Source: Saturnia japonica (Eukaryota > Arthropoda > Insecta > Lepidoptera > Saturniidae). From it: a stretch of DNA of 64,000 nt. This document shows positions 1 to 12,720 of the stretch, piece after piece. Position 1 is the stretch's first letter; the number at the start of each line of letters is the position of its first letter. Made by a program: the position numbers and the translations under genes. A model generated the notes under the pieces. It had not been told where the DNA came from, made no database searches, and worked only from the letters and a program-made list of their open reading frames with translations. Where the stretch lies: NCBI GenBank assembly GCA_033032175.1, contig CM065320.1:4774001-4838000 (forward strand). Direction: 5' to 3'.

Positions 1-395
1 AAAAAACTTTTAATCACATCAACTCAACTTTCCGAACATGCAAACATAAATCGTGTTCAAACTCGCATAACTTATAATGAATATTCCCACTTTAATAAAT
101 TAGCATCGATTTATTTAGTTTCATAAATGAGTAACATTTAACATGAGATTTCGGGTAAATGGAAGAAAGCCTTAGTATATCTCCTATTTTTAAGAAACTA
201 GCTAATAACTAGTGATAACTGATAGCTGAAGCTGACTTTTTTGTAGGTTCTTAATATCTACAATGATGTAGTATATTAATTTCAAATATCTCTTAAGGTT
301 TACTCAGCGTAAGCCATTTAAGCGCCCGAATTGATTCACCATGACCAGATATTTTATTTTATTTGCGCGGAATCCTAACTCTTTTTTCAAAATAA
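1..395. other. AT-rich non-coding stretch
   Basis: No open frame of note, no tandem array and no recognisable repeat was seen. The sequence is AT-rich. Confidence 0.4.
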
Positions 396-640
396 AAGTA
401 GCTCAGTTACTCCTTATGACATCAGCTATCCGCCAGTGAAAATTCCGTAAAATCGGTCTAACCGTTTCGGAGATTTCAAGAAACTATCAGACAGACAGAC
501 AAAAATTTTAAAAATATTTTGTTTGTTATCGGTGCCGTGTATACTTTCATATGCATTTAGTAAAAAGTCGTTATTTTGACATTACAAACAGACACTTCAA
601 TTTTATTAACTGCATGTATGTTAGCGGGTACCTAGTATAT
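396..640 (+). repeat. Interspersed repeat fragment with CAGA run
   Basis: A phrase of the kind found in many lepidopteran repeats (aaattccgtaaaatcggt, then gtttcggagatttcaag) leads into a short CAGA run at about 489-501. The 67-codon frame from 551 lies inside this repeat and has no protein-like features. The family name is unknown to me; the assignment is by general resemblance. Confidence 0.4.
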
Positions 641-778
641 TTTAACAACATTAGATATTTTAAATACCTAAACGGATGCATGAGGCCCAAACTAAAGAGC
701 AGCGGCATGTCTTGGGAGATATCTATGAACAAAAGGAAGAATGAGACATGTTAGAAAGAGAGATACATAGGCCAAAGA

Positions 779-1030
779 GAAATTTCTTTGGAGATTTATC
801 TCTAGTTGAGGCAGTCCGACTGGTGGAATACCTCCACCCTACAGAAGATCGCACCGAAATAACCTAGTGTTGTGTTTCTACGGTGAGTACGGTTTCCAGT
901 GCTCCTTAGGGTGAGGGGGTACAAGGTCAGCAGCGCGCTGATGATACCTGTGGTATTACAAGCTTCCACAGGCAACGGTAGCCGCTTACCATCGGGCGAG
1001 CCGTGTGCTTGTTTGCCACTTTAAATGCAT
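779..1030 (+). repeat. 3' end of a LINE (CR1/Jockey-like), 5'-truncated
   Basis: The block ends in the conserved lepidopteran LINE tail, including ggcaacggtagccgcttacc at about 972-991 and cttgtttgccac at 1008-1019, followed by an A-rich stretch. No reverse transcriptase reading frame is left. The stretch 1031-1396 downstream shows only AT-rich sequence. Confidence 0.5.
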
Positions 1031-1396
1031 TAAAAAAAATTACTTGTACATGTTGATGGCGTCCAAATCTAACTGAATTTTGTACCCACTAGAAAACTTA
1101 TGGTTTTTCAAAATTATTATAACTTACATATCACTTACTTAAACGTATTCTTATAGCTGTGATTATTTTGCTGTACTGTTAGCTTGTTTCAAAACTTCAG
1201 GTATTTCAAGAGAATTGTCACAAAATGTTACCTAACATAGTATAATTAATGTTTACTTCTATTCACTAAAATTAAAAAGCTGTTTAACTCTGCTTTAAAT
1301 AACTTCAGGATTCGTGTCGTGATTGAATCTGATATTTTAAATAAAATATAATATATTAACCGGTATCCGCGAGTTCGTCTACGTATTATTGGATAT

Positions 1397-1945
1397 ACTG
1401 ATCTCGGAACACGACAAATCAAAAAAATCATCGATAGGTTCATCACTATGTGTATGGTGGTCGCAATCCCTACCACTCCGGATTATTACTGCATATATAT
1501 CGTCGTTTAAGTTCTAACAACGCGAAAGTCAAAATCGGCATTTGTCAGGAGAGCAAATAAACTGTTTCAGGTTGTATCAAACCACTATTCAAAATTAAAT
1601 TTAATTATTATACGAATAAGAATATTTTTAATTCACGCAGTCACATTTGTTAGTATGATTGGTTAAAAGTTGCGTTTTAGGTTCCCTATCGAATGCCATA
1701 TCTAACGTATTTCGTAAAAAAATTGATTTCCGCAGTGCTAGAACTTAATCGACGATATCAGCGACTGATTTTGAAACACGACTAATCAAAAAAATCGTAG
1801 ATGGTTTCATAACTATTTGTATGGTGGTCGCGATCCCTACCACCCCGCTATTTTACTGCATATGCACCGGCTGATTTCGGAACACGACAAACAAAAACAA
1901 AATCATAGATAGGTTTATCACTGTGTGCATGGTATTGTAGTTATA
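1397..1945. repeat. Three degenerate ~75-100 bp direct repeats inside the Helitron-like copy
   Basis: A unit carrying 'ggaacacgac', 'atcaaaaaaatc' and 'tggtggtcgc' occurs at about 1397-1495 and 1769-1868. A third, partial unit starts near 1871. The plus-strand copy near 11330-11450 shows only one such unit. Confidence 0.55.
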
Positions 1946-2702
1946 TGCCAATATGAATCCAACAAATTAACCGTCCCAATAAAACCTAAAAATAATTGAA
2001 ATGATCCCTTATTGTACCGGCTTGCGGGAACGTTTTTAAAAAAATATGAAACCCCTTTTATTTCTTACCCAAAGGATAAATATGAATTTTCATATCCTTA
2101 ATTTGATACATGATGGGTTCTTCATACAAACTTTCATCCAAGTTTTATTTTTACCACATGGGGGATAACACAATGAAATAATTCGCTTGTAGGAAAACTG
2201 TATAATTAGATAATTTACCACAGCGCTAACGCTTAGAATATATAAGCTCCTGCGAGCCGCGGTCGACAGCGACGTCACATTTTAATCATAAAATAAAACA
2301 GTAATTATGCCTTACTGCGTAGTTAAAGAGAGTTTAAATTTTTTATTAAGTGTAACAATATCAATAAATCAACAAACCAGCTGGTGTGGACACCGATGTC
2401 ATATTACAATTATTGCACGTGCTTATACAAAGGCAACAAACCGGTTGGCGTGGAAGACGAAGTCATTTCATCATTACCGCGTATGCGCATCGGTGTTCCT
2501 GTATTTTCTTCTTATTAATTTTCATCCTCTATTTTCTTCCTTTAAAGTTTTATTTTTGCCACAAGTAGCCTATGTCCTTTCCTAAGGTCCAATCTCCCTA
2601 TCTCTATACCTAAATTCATCAAAATTGATTTAGCGGTTTAGGCGTGAAAACGTAGCAGACAGCCACACAGAGTTACTTTCGCATTTATAATATTAGTATG
2701 GA
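1397..2702 (-). mobile_element. Helitron-like non-autonomous element, minus strand
   Basis: Read on the minus strand, the element opens at 2702 with TCCATACTAATATTATAAA next to an A, as a Helitron 5' end does. It then runs parallel to the plus-strand copy at 10573-11450. Shared blocks include the 'accggcttgcggga' region near 2015 (rearranged at 11230), the 'gcgagccgcggtcgac' region near 2252, and the 'ggtggtcgcaatccctacc' block. Its far end, below about 1397, was not found. It encodes nothing. The short frames here (for example 1246-1476 and 2307-2585) are chance frames. Confidence 0.55.
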
Positions 2703-3124
2703 TAGTATAGATTTTAAAACGTATCATTGTAAAAGTACTGAATAGTCTTCTTATGACAAACAATTAATAGTGTAAGATTGTTTTATTTAGGTTACCTGTT
2801 ACTGATAAGTAAATATCAAGACTATTTTGTTGCAAGTACTTAACAACTTCCGCTCCTATTTTTGTAATACGCCTTTTGAAGGCTACAGAAGCGGTCAATA
2901 TATTTCAGTGATGCTTAATTAATTTAACTAAGCCAGTAGGAGGAAGAGGAGTACGTGCTATTATTATGATTAATATTTTACAAACATAAGGGTACACCAT
3001 TATCTTGGTACGTGACGCTTCAGTTCGCACTGGTGGCGCCACAAAAACTAAAATGTTCGCGTTTTACATTTAACTTGTTTGTCATAATATTTTTCACATA
3101 AGTTATACGTGCAAGAGATTGTTG
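2703..3124. other. Non-coding stretch
   Basis: AT-rich with no supported feature. A short GC-richer patch at about 3010-3050 (cagttcgcactggtggcgcc) is unexplained. Confidence 0.35.
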
Positions 3125-3360
3125 TTTTGTTTGTTTATTTGACCGCGCTAATCTTTGGAACTACTAGATATAATTGAAAACATCTTTGGAGTTTCATTGT
3201 TTACTAATTGAGAATAGTTATATCGTATATAATTTTAGGCTACATCCTTAAGTAGCTGTAGACATATTGTATGAGAAGTGAGAACTACGATAGGTTACAC
3301 GGGTGCGTTGGCATCGCGGTGGCGCGGTGATGAAACCTACGACACATCATCAAAAACCGA
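3125..3360 (+). repeat. Interspersed repeat, family with 'gtgcgttggc' 3' block
   Basis: Contains 'gaccgcgctaatctttgg' and, further on, 'agaagtgagaac' followed by 'acacgggtgcgttggc'. The same blocks recur near 6155-6175, 37165-37390 (minus strand) and 48735-48790. It is non-coding. Helitron-like affinity is possible but not shown. Confidence 0.5.
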
Positions 3361-4655
3361 TTTTCAGATCGACAACTAGAAGTAACTTTTCTTATGTTAT
3401 GAAGTACCAATCCACCTAAGATTATGTGGGCATTGTAGCTTATAGCTTTGTCTATCATACGTCAAAATGACTGCAGTCCTGAGATCAGCCATAATAAGTT
3501 GTTACTCGTGAGGATTGCATTGAAACGCCTCATGTGCCTGGTGTGGTCTTACCGGAACCATAGCGCATTGCCTTTAAAGTCTCGCGAAATGCCATCTCTA
3601 TCTCGACGTACGTCATACCCTCGCCCCGTTTGTCACAAATATTTTTAACCCCGATGCAAACACTAGGATGTTATAAGTTTAACATAATATATATCTGTGA
3701 AATCATAGCTCCCAAAGGGGTTTGTTGATCGAGAATACTACATATCAACTAAAATATAATTCCTACAAAATTCACAAAACTACCTGTCTCCCAACTCACG
3801 ATTTTATATCATAACTCAGTGAACACGTTACCTTACTTTGACCAACACACTTAAAGCATGCAAAAGTCGAAGTGTTTTGATATACACATGACTTACATCT
3901 TATAGATTAGTGACCTTTAACTTATGTCATATTCTGTGACTTTAATGTAGTATTATATTTGTGATAATGTGTTTGTGAAAAAATGTGATTTCAATGTCAT
4001 GTCATGCCATTATTTTTATCTTACGTTCATCCGATGTAATACGAATATCATATTGTTACGTAAACTGACATAACGATAAAATCCTACAAACACATAACTA
4101 ACAAGTCACATTTTTACGTACCGTAGACATAGTAATAAATTCAGAATTTTCTATAAAAAATAAGTCAATTTATTACGTATGTCTTGCTATAACAGTGAAT
4201 CTTATCGTTACATAACTAAGAAGTCAGTGCTGCACGTATGGTTGATATATCAATAAAGACAAGTATTTTCCTGTTTAATTTTTTATATTGATACAAGATG
4301 GCACTGCCAAAGTTTTGTTCTAGGTATTGTTTTGTTTTATACATTTAATATAAGGGTTTGTTTTTATGAACCAATTATTGGCTCCTTTATGGAACACGAA
4401 TATTAATTCACACTATAACAATAATGCAGGTTGACTGACATTTGTGTGATGAGTATAAATGCCAGTTGTGTATCTGGGTGTAAATATAAATATCTATATA
4501 GGTATGTATACCAGCTATTTAGGTACCATATTACAAGCTTTGCTTAGTTTGGAATTAAATGGCCATGTGTGAAATTGTGTCCTTATATTCTAAAAAAAGA
4601 GGGCATTTTCGCACTAAAATGACTATTGAATCATTCCAATATGCAAATACGTATC
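3361..4655. other. Non-coding stretch
   Basis: AT-rich. A fragment at about 3560-3660 (tctatctcgacgtacgtcat, then cgtttgtcacaaa) looks like a degraded interspersed repeat related to 12760-12790 and 13580-13745. The 66-codon frame from 3448 covers that fragment and is not gene-like. Confidence 0.35.
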
Positions 4656-4831
4656 TTGCTGATAGTTACTTCATTTTCAGCATATTACTTCAGCAGAAAC
4701 TCCGAGCTGCTACTGAGATTTTTCATAGAAAAACCCAATAACACTTTGCTCGACCTGGGAATCGAACCCAGGACCTCGATCATAGCAGTCGCACTTGCGA
4801 ACACTAGGCTAATGAGGCAGTTGCAAATGTA
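4656..4831 (-). repeat. tRNA-headed SINE (family A), 3'-truncated copy
   Basis: On the minus strand this carries the tRNA-like head, with an A box like TAGCCTAGTG and a B box GGTTCGATTCCC. After 'gctcgagcaaagtgttatt' it goes into the start of the SINE body ('gcagctcggagtt'). The order and sequence match the full copy at 17100-17385. The rest of the body is missing. It may look like a tRNA to a permissive scan, but the acceptor arm is degenerate. Confidence 0.7.
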
Positions 4832-6739
4832 GTTAATTTATAAGATAGTAATTTTTCAGGGTTATCATTTGCCACGCCATTAATATATTAAATAGACACC
4901 AAATGTACGTCACAGATATATCAGACTTGATACATCAACATATTACATAAAAAATACGAAATAATGAAATATTTCTAACTCATTACTGAGTCATATTTAC
5001 ATAACGCATGATATTGCTCGATTTCAGTCAAATGTCTCATTGACATAATTAATGTGTTCACTGGGAAGTAAAGTCATGAAAGTATGTACATAAGGTATTA
5101 GTTCAGTCGACCGGCGACTGCGGCGAAGGGGTACAGATGGAGGGCAAACATGGGCTTAACTGCACTAGACGAGTAGATTCCCTTTTAATTAAACGCGTTC
5201 TAGACACCGCAACTGAGGGTAAGCAGTGAACTCATAGCAGAATTGATGTAAAACCCTCCCGAGTGTGTTTTGATGACAAGCGTCTGGAGTTTACGAGCAA
5301 AATATATTTTTATCAACCGCTAAATTAATTATTAACATCGAGTGAAGTGGTTTTGGGTTATTTAACCCAAGTATACGTGTATATGGTTCATTAGTCAAAT
5401 TAGAGGAACCTTTTTTAAGGTAGACAATAGGATAAAGCGATTTTATTATGTAAATTTTTAAAGTGTTTTATTCTCCCAGTAAAAAATGGTGTTCTTTAAT
5501 ATATAAATTATTGTTAGACACCGACGCTTTAGAATTTATTGTGTCACATGTCGATCGTATCCATCCACATTTTGTTTACATCCTCTATTGTTAGAATGGT
5601 GGAACTGTCCTGTTTTCTCTTATATAAGTCGATGGTAACCGGTTTGTTATGAACCCTCGGCACTTTATGAACAAGATAACTAGCCTGAACTTACGCATAT
5701 TTAAATGATTTTTAATGAAAAAAAAAATCAATTAATTTGTGTTATAATTTTCTCGGTTCCAAAACGATTTCAATAATCTAGACATCCTACAGTAATGTGT
5801 GATTATGTGTGAAGAAATATGAAACAATGAACACAATTGCCAAATGTATAAAGTGGAACTTACAAAGCCATACCGCAAGCTGAATACTAATGAAAGTAGA
5901 ATGGCACCGGTCGAATTAAGCGGGGTGAGGTCTGTACACGACTAGGTCGCGACCACCATGTGTATACCAATGTTATAAAGAGGAAAGATTTCATTGTATG
6001 TTTGTTTTTTTGGTTGTAATGTATATACTCAAAATCCTTTCATCAATATAAAGCTTATAATATCAGCGAGTAATATGTATATTCATATACATATTATATA
6101 TATTCATTTATTCATCATTAAAATGTCGATAGTTTTACACAGAGTATGAAAAATTGTCTACACGGGTGCGTTGGCAATGTAATATAAATGTTGGCAATTT
6201 TGGCAATAAAACTAACACTGACGAAACCGTGGGGCACAGCTAGTAAACCTGTCACAGTGACTCTTTTTTAGATTGTCGCGTTTCTGGATCGGCCAATTTA
6301 TATCCAGCCGCTGAGGGCTTAGAGCCCAACAGGACAACGACGACCTGCTATGGATTGCCTATTTGTCGGAGATTGAACAAGACAATTTTTATCAAAAAAG
6401 GAAACCATCTTCAACGATTTTTAATAGATCCCTTGTGTATCTTCGAAGTTACAGATCCAATGTTAATGAAATCAAAATGGGACTACCCTTGAGGTATCCA
6501 ACAAAAAAGAATCATCCAAATCGGTTGATAAACAAAGAAGTTGTGGCTGAACATCCATAAAAAATAATATACATTCGAATTGATTTACCTCCCGTCTTTT
6601 ATTAAAATCGGTTAAAAATAAACGAATAACAGCAAACATTCAGAAGTCTTTTACACCCGTCCAAACGCTCCATTAGATGTTTCACATTAAAAAAACGTAT
6701 TGTATTACCATTGGACATTTTTTTTAAAGTGAGTTTTCA
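4832..6739. other. Non-coding stretch with minor repeat fragments
   Basis: Mostly AT-rich. About 5100-5240 is GC-richer and unassigned. About 5925-5970 shares 'gactaggtcgcgaccacc' in inverse orientation with 28721-28757. About 6155-6180 repeats the 'acacgggtgcgttggca' block of 3125-3360. The 65-codon frame at 6363-6560 was examined and has no recognisable domain. Confidence 0.35.
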
Positions 6740-7026
6740 GTGAGGCTTGGGCATATAGTAACCCGTGGAAACAAGCAAGCGGGCCACAGCTGCAATTACG
6801 TAATGATGCGCGATGGTTACCCAATTATGGTAACTAGGTACTGCTGCATTTACGTTTTTAGTTTCGCTGATTCGGGCGGATTACCCGATAATCCAGTGTG
6901 CCCAGTTGTTGAAACCCTCCAATCTACGGGTAAGCAGGGCATAAAAGAAAATTTGTCTATATGGTTTATAAGATTCAATTTCATTTGAGCAAAGCTTAAA
7001 GTTTTACTATTGTTTGCATTTTGTAG

Positions 7027-7124
7027 GTATAGAGGGAATTTTCTTACGAAGCTCGGACACGGACTGAATAATGTGTTAAAGCAACTGAAATTAGCTTCAG
7101 TCCGTGTAGCCCCCCACAAACAAC
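7027..7124 (+). other. Candidate internal exon of a host gene
   Basis: A 98-base segment lies between a plausible acceptor (T-rich tract then ttttgtag at 7019-7026) and a strong donor (gtgagt at 7125-7130). Read from 7028 it is open for 32 codons and gives basic, helix-like sequence with L, K, N and V residues (for example LKQLKLASVRVAP). The other two forward frames contain stops or are shorter. No matching upstream or downstream exon was found and I do not recognise the peptide, so this may be chance or part of an old element. The GC-richer flank to about 7320 is otherwise unassigned. Confidence 0.25.
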
Positions 7125-7744
7125 GTGAGTGAGATGTTAATTTAATGTAATTGTGACGGTGTCATCCGAAGCGGGTCCGCAATTCTGACTTTCAAAGGAC
7201 CGGGGTGGCCACGGATTCTCTATTATGTAAATTTCCGTGTAATTTTCTCGGTGCGAGCGCACCTACCGGACTTTGTAACGGGAACGGCCTCTCATTAATA
7301 CATACCTGAGGAGTGAGGTGTTCAATTTTCAAAAGACACTAGGTAACTTTCGATGCTATTAAAGTTGTTTATGCATTTGTGATCAAATATATTATATTTT
7401 GATTATAAATGTATTGAATAAGAATTTAAAAATAAAATACCGGTACTTTTAATCGAAGAGTTTTTGGTGAGATCTTGAAGTGAAATATTGTGGTTTTTAT
7501 TTTAATTCATTAACTTAAGGTTTTTGACCCTATATTATGTAATATTATAGTGGTATTTTGCGAGATACAGTTTGGTTGCTGTGCATATGTGAAGTGAAAT
7601 ATAAAGTACGAGCATGCTTTTTGAGATGACACAAAAACTCCCTAGATTGTTCTGACAAGAGATCCACCATCTTGTCAGAAGACCCCAATATGTATAATTA
7701 TTAGAAAATTTTACGAAAGCTTAAAAACATTTGACAATGGATTT

Positions 7745-8210
7745 TTGTGGCGCCAAAACAAGAAAAAGAAGAAGAAGTTCATCGAACCGCTTCAACTGCG
7801 CAGGGACATTGTCTCGCTGAGCGTGTTCTACTGTCTGTATCATGGTGAGTGTTCTGAAGAGCTGTTGAACCTGATCCCTGAATCTCCTTTTCATAACAAC
7901 CAGGCTCCGGAGCCACAGTTTTACGGTAACCTCCATCTCGGCACGAACAAAGAAGTTTGATACGTCTTATCTTTGCCGTAACGTGAAGGTGTGAAACTGT
8001 CTTCCGATTAGTGTGTTTCCTTCTTTCTACAACATGGAGTCCTTCAAGCATAACGTGGAGAGATATTTGGGCAGGCTGGTATGACAGCGACGACTGACGA
8101 TGGATGTGGATACCACGGTGGACGCCGATGTTATTGGATTACACTGTGCTCACCACCAGGTAGAGAGTAGTCACTTTGCCATGCTACGCTTAAACAAAAA
8201 TATTTAGGGT
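7745..8210 (+). pseudogene. C-terminal remnant of a LINE reverse transcriptase (CR1/Jockey-like)
   Basis: The frame 7745-7960 reads through a peptide with the motif RRDIVSLSVFYCLYHGECSE, typical of the extreme C-terminus of lepidopteran LINE ORF2 proteins just after the polymerase domain. After about 7870 the frame is lost. Near 8033 another frame resumes with an MESFK..V.RYL tail, as expected just before the stop of such elements. The polymerase core is absent, so this is a 5'-truncated, frame-broken copy. The opposite-strand frames at 7721-8051 are shadows. Confidence 0.6.
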
Positions 8211-10572
8211 TTTCAAATGCATATTTTTTTATTATGCATCAAATTTGCCTTCTACCCGGAACACATTCAAAATAAAATTAATACGAATTAATAATAAGTA
8301 AGTAATTTCCACCGATCTGATAACAATATAAGTTTGGTGTTATTTATATTTTATAATTTATTTTCAAGACACTATGATGTCTAATAAATTCAAATACAGA
8401 GGCTCCTTATTTCTAAAGGAAACATTACTGATGATGCCATCTAGTCTTATTAAAAAATAAATAAAAATAAAGCATATTAAACTAATTAAATATTATTCCT
8501 ATAAAATTATATGTCTCTAATAATATTTTAGGGATTATTTGTTATGTAATTATATCGTCCATTTATTATTTCTGAAGTACTATATTTAATCGATAAATGG
8601 TAATATGTTTACGCCGGAAGTAGTAACGAGCGCACCCACATATATATTTTGTTTTCTACTATGTGTTCATTGATCATTAAAGTATGGAATTATGTATATT
8701 TAATAATACCAGTTATATATAAATTATTAGCACAGATTATCTTTTGTATGTTCGAAGTTGGCACATTGAATTATATTAAAAATTGTTTGTCGTACACTAA
8801 TTACTAAAACAAATGTTATCTATCCTATGAACCAAACCGCTGCAGAGGCTTCTGAACGTCCTAAAACATTTATCTAGACAAGTTAAATGTTAAGATAACA
8901 TGAAAATTCAGGTAGTAATATTTTATTTCTATTCAATAAAAATTCGTAAGATCTTATGTATCGTAAATATGTTCTATAGAAAAAATACTTTATCAAATTC
9001 AAAATCAAAGATATTTTGTGACTCAGTTGTTGTTTGAAAGTTTTTCTAAGAAAAATAACTAAGTTTTTTTTATAAAGCATAGCTACAATATTTGGTTACC
9101 ATATATTGTATGAAGCTAAAAAAGCTTCTACATTTTAAGATAAATATTACACATTCCATCAGAAAGAAGTACATTGTATAAAGATTTCTACAACAAAGTT
9201 TTAATATTTTGATAGTGACTTTTCCTGTCTTGTGAGATAGTTAAAGATTTACTCAGTTGCGGCCCGAAGTCTTGGATGTCATTTTTATATTAACACGCAT
9301 TTATACATTAAGTCAATAATTTAGATTTACTTTATCTTAGATCCATGACTAGTCTCCGATGCGCTTTAATCAGCGAAGACTAATTATTAATCTGTCTTTT
9401 TCATTGTTCTGAATTTATAATAATTATTTTTTTATCAAAAAAATTTAATATAATAAAATACTATATTCTCGCTATATTTATTAACTATTGCTAATAATTA
9501 CAGTAACCAAAATAATTATTTAGAAAATTAAAGTTCAATTTACTAATTTCACTTATTTGAAAATGTTTCAACTAAAACATTTTCAATTTTTGAGATGCCA
9601 TTTCGTAATTAATACATATGACATATTTCATACGAGTAAAAGTCTAGAAAAACTAAAGAATATGTACTATTATAAAAAAAATATTATCAACTAAAGAAGG
9701 TTATGTGATAACCATCTAACTATGCTATTGCTGCCAGAAGAAAATTATATACATTCACATGTTAAGAGTAAGTCAAATGGTCGAACGCACCAGAACTTGA
9801 AGATTTTCGTATATCCTTCTTTACTCGATCATCATTTCTTTTCTTTGATCTAATATTTCACTCTTTGTAGGTACACATGTATATAGGTACTGATCATGGT
9901 AAACCATTAAACCTTATTTTACTGTATTACTTAAAGGTGTAGTAAAGTGTCTGATGAATGGAATGAATTTAAACTTTCAAAATATGGGTGTTTTAAAAGT
10001 ATATTGGCAGAACCTTATTCGGACGATGCTAAGATGTTATGTGACTTGGTAGTGCTATCTCATCAACGACTCTCCTGATTTGATGCTTTATAGGATAGAG
10101 TACAATGGGAGTCATATATTCCGTAGAATAAAATGTGTCCATAAAACAAAAAAAGGGGTTGTCCCTAAAGACACCTTTGTATTTGCTAATAACTTTTGAG
10201 TTTTTTTTTTCTAATTCTATAATAAGCTTTCAAAATTCGATACAATTATAATAGAACTAAACCAGAAACCATTAATTTCACTTATCTATACAATTATTCA
10301 ACTACAATCATAATGTGGGTTTTCCCGCCGAACCTTTGTAATCGAAACACTAAGCCGAAGTGATTTAAGATTATGGTGTGGGATAATGGCCTTCATTTTC
10401 GTTTCTACGTGGCACAGGTGCGATAGACAATTTTTCTTAAAATCGCGTAATTTATGTTCGTCGTAATTTTGTACTTAAACCGAATTAATCTTTTTAACTA
10501 CCTGAATACGTTAGTACCTAACCTGTAATAAGATAATTTTATTTATTTTACCCATCGCCTTCTATCCATATA
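8211..10572. other. Long AT-rich non-coding stretch
   Basis: Very AT-rich from about 8220 to 10310, with no gene, array or inverted-repeat element found. About 10310-10450 is slightly GC-richer and unassigned. The minus-strand frame at 8883-9080 is low-complexity and not gene-like. Confidence 0.4.
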
Positions 10573-12227
10573 TCCATACTAATATTATAAATGGGAAAGT
10601 AACTGTGTCTGTCTGTTACATTTTTATGCCTAAATCGCACAACCAATTTTGGTATAAAGATAGATTGAACCTTAGCAAAGGACATAGGGTACATTTTATA
10701 GCGAAAATAAAAGTTTAAGGGTAGAAAAATTATGAACAAAATATGGGAACACCAAATGCGCATGCGCGTTAATGGTGAAATGACATCGGTTGCCATACCA
10801 ACCAGTTTGTTGATTGTCAATCTGGTTTATTGATTAATTGACATTGTTATACTTGATAAGAAATGCATTGTATTTCTAATAATTACCTATTAAATGATAG
10901 TCCAGTATTCTTTTTAAGATTGGCTAAAGTATATATAAACTGTTTAACTACGCAGTACGGAATAATTACTGTTTTACTTTATGATAGGAATATGACGTGA
11001 GTTATCAATCACGGCTCGCGGGAGGTTATATATTCTAAGCGATATATCTATTGTAAATTATCTGGATTATACAGTTTTGCTACAAGTGAATTATTTCATT
11101 GTGTTATTCCACATGTGGTGAAAATAAAACTTGGGTGAAAGTTTTTATGAAGAACCCATTCATATATATGCTTTTGGTAAGAAAGGAATAAAAAGGGTTT
11201 CACGTTTTCTAAAAACCTTTCCGTAGGCCGGTACAATAAGGTATGATTTTAATTATTTTTGAAGTTTTATTGGGACGATTAATGTGTTGGATTTATACTG
11301 GCATATAATGTCAATACCATACAAACAGTAATAATCCCATCTATGATTTTCTTTTGATTTGTCGTATTCCGAAATCAGCCGGTGCAATTATGCAGTAATA
11401 TAGCGGGATAGTAGGGATTGCGACCACAATACACATAGTCATTTATATTAATAAATCTGTAGTCCTGTTTGTAGTTTTAATATTTTCCAAAATTTGCTGA
11501 TACGCATATTATATCAACAATACTGATCACGAATATGCAATTAATTTTTTTTGTCCGTCTATCTGTCTGGTTGCATGTCTGGATGTAACTCAAAAACGGC
11601 TTGATTGATTCTTATGAAATTTTGTACACGGATTGCTTATATCATCGGTTAGTTGATAGGGTATAAGAAATTTCAATATTACTTTTAGAAAAAGTAAAAA
11701 AAAAAAATATTTTCTTTAATCCAATTATGTACACGGAAGTATAAGTCATTGAATGATAATTTTCAATAACACTTTTGGAAACCGTAAAAAAAGGAATTTT
11801 CAAAAAATTTAAATTTAATTAATTCTTAACCAATTTTGATGAAATTTTATACACGGGAAGTATAACTATTTACATAAGTAATGGGCTATAAGAAATGTCA
11901 ATATTAGTTCCAGAATTAAAAAATAATAATTCAAAAATTTAATGTTCATCAATTATAATCAACCGATTCTGATCAAATTTTGTAGACGGGAAACATACAT
12001 CATACCTACTTTATTTGAGAGGCTTTAAGAATTAATAATGCGTTAGAAATTGTACATTACAATAATAATACTTTTCAACTGATTTTGATGAAAATTGTAC
12101 ACGAAAAATACATGCCACTCCTCAATTGATACAGCATATGAATTGTCAACAATATGAGTAAAAATAAAGGGATTTCAATAATTATTGAATAGTAACAAAC
12201 GCGTGCGGAGCCGCGGGCAACCGCTAA
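10573..12227 (+). mobile_element. Non-autonomous Helitron, apparently full length
   Basis: The element begins TCCATACTAATATTATAAAT after an A (10572). It ends with a GC-rich hairpin block (gtgcggagccgcgggc, 12202-12217) and CTAA (12224-12227) followed by T. This is the Helitron signature: insertion between A and T, 5' TC, 3' CTRR, and a short stem-loop just before the end. At 1655 bp it has no Rep/helicase reading frame. The first 880 bases match the minus-strand copy at 1397-2702; the last 750 are a minisatellite. It could be two abutting elements, since the tandem section is absent from the other copy. Confidence 0.6.
11560..12170 (+). repeat. Degenerate ~115-bp minisatellite inside the Helitron
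   Basis: About five units, each starting near a phrase like 'gattttgatgaaattttgta' followed by 'cacgg' and 'tataagaaa'. They begin at about 11600, 11715, 11830, 11955 and 12075. Units are clearly related but diverged, so the array is old. Confidence 0.6.
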
Positions 12228-12552
12228 TAGAAATATAATTTAAATCTTTATCACTTACAGCTGTTGCCAATTCTGAGTTTTATGAACAATACACAGTTAC
12301 GGTAGTATGGTAAAATAGGTTTCAATGAAATGTCATGAGAAATGTTAGTAAAAATGACATGCTTATATCCACGGGTGTAGCCAAGATTTTGTCCAGTAGG
12401 AGAGAGGCTCAGGCAAGGGAGAACTGATTATTACTTTCATACTAAAGTTGGCAATATGATTCTACAGCGCCTGATGGTTAGTAGCAAAATTGCATTCTCG
12501 TGACCTAAATTGAATAAGGTGTTTTTTGATTGATACGAAATCTGTTATTAAA

Positions 12553-12720
12553 CATACACAGCATACCATTGTGCCTATATCCCCGAAGGGTTAGGCAGGG
12601 ATGTACTAGTATACACCCACAGTTCACCGTGTATGTTTTTAAGTCCCATGTAATAGGCGGCGAGCTTGTTGCCATTAATCGGGCACAAAGCCAAACTCCG
12701 AGCTGCTGCTAAATGTGACC
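12553..12720 (-). repeat. SINE family A, body only (5'-truncated)
   Basis: On the minus strand the sequence runs from 'gcagctcggagtttggct' through 'gcccgattaatggcaa' to 'cttcggggatataggc'. It matches the 3' two-thirds of the full SINE at 17100-17385; the tRNA-like head is missing. The frame 12530-12712 on the plus strand is a by-product. Confidence 0.7.
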
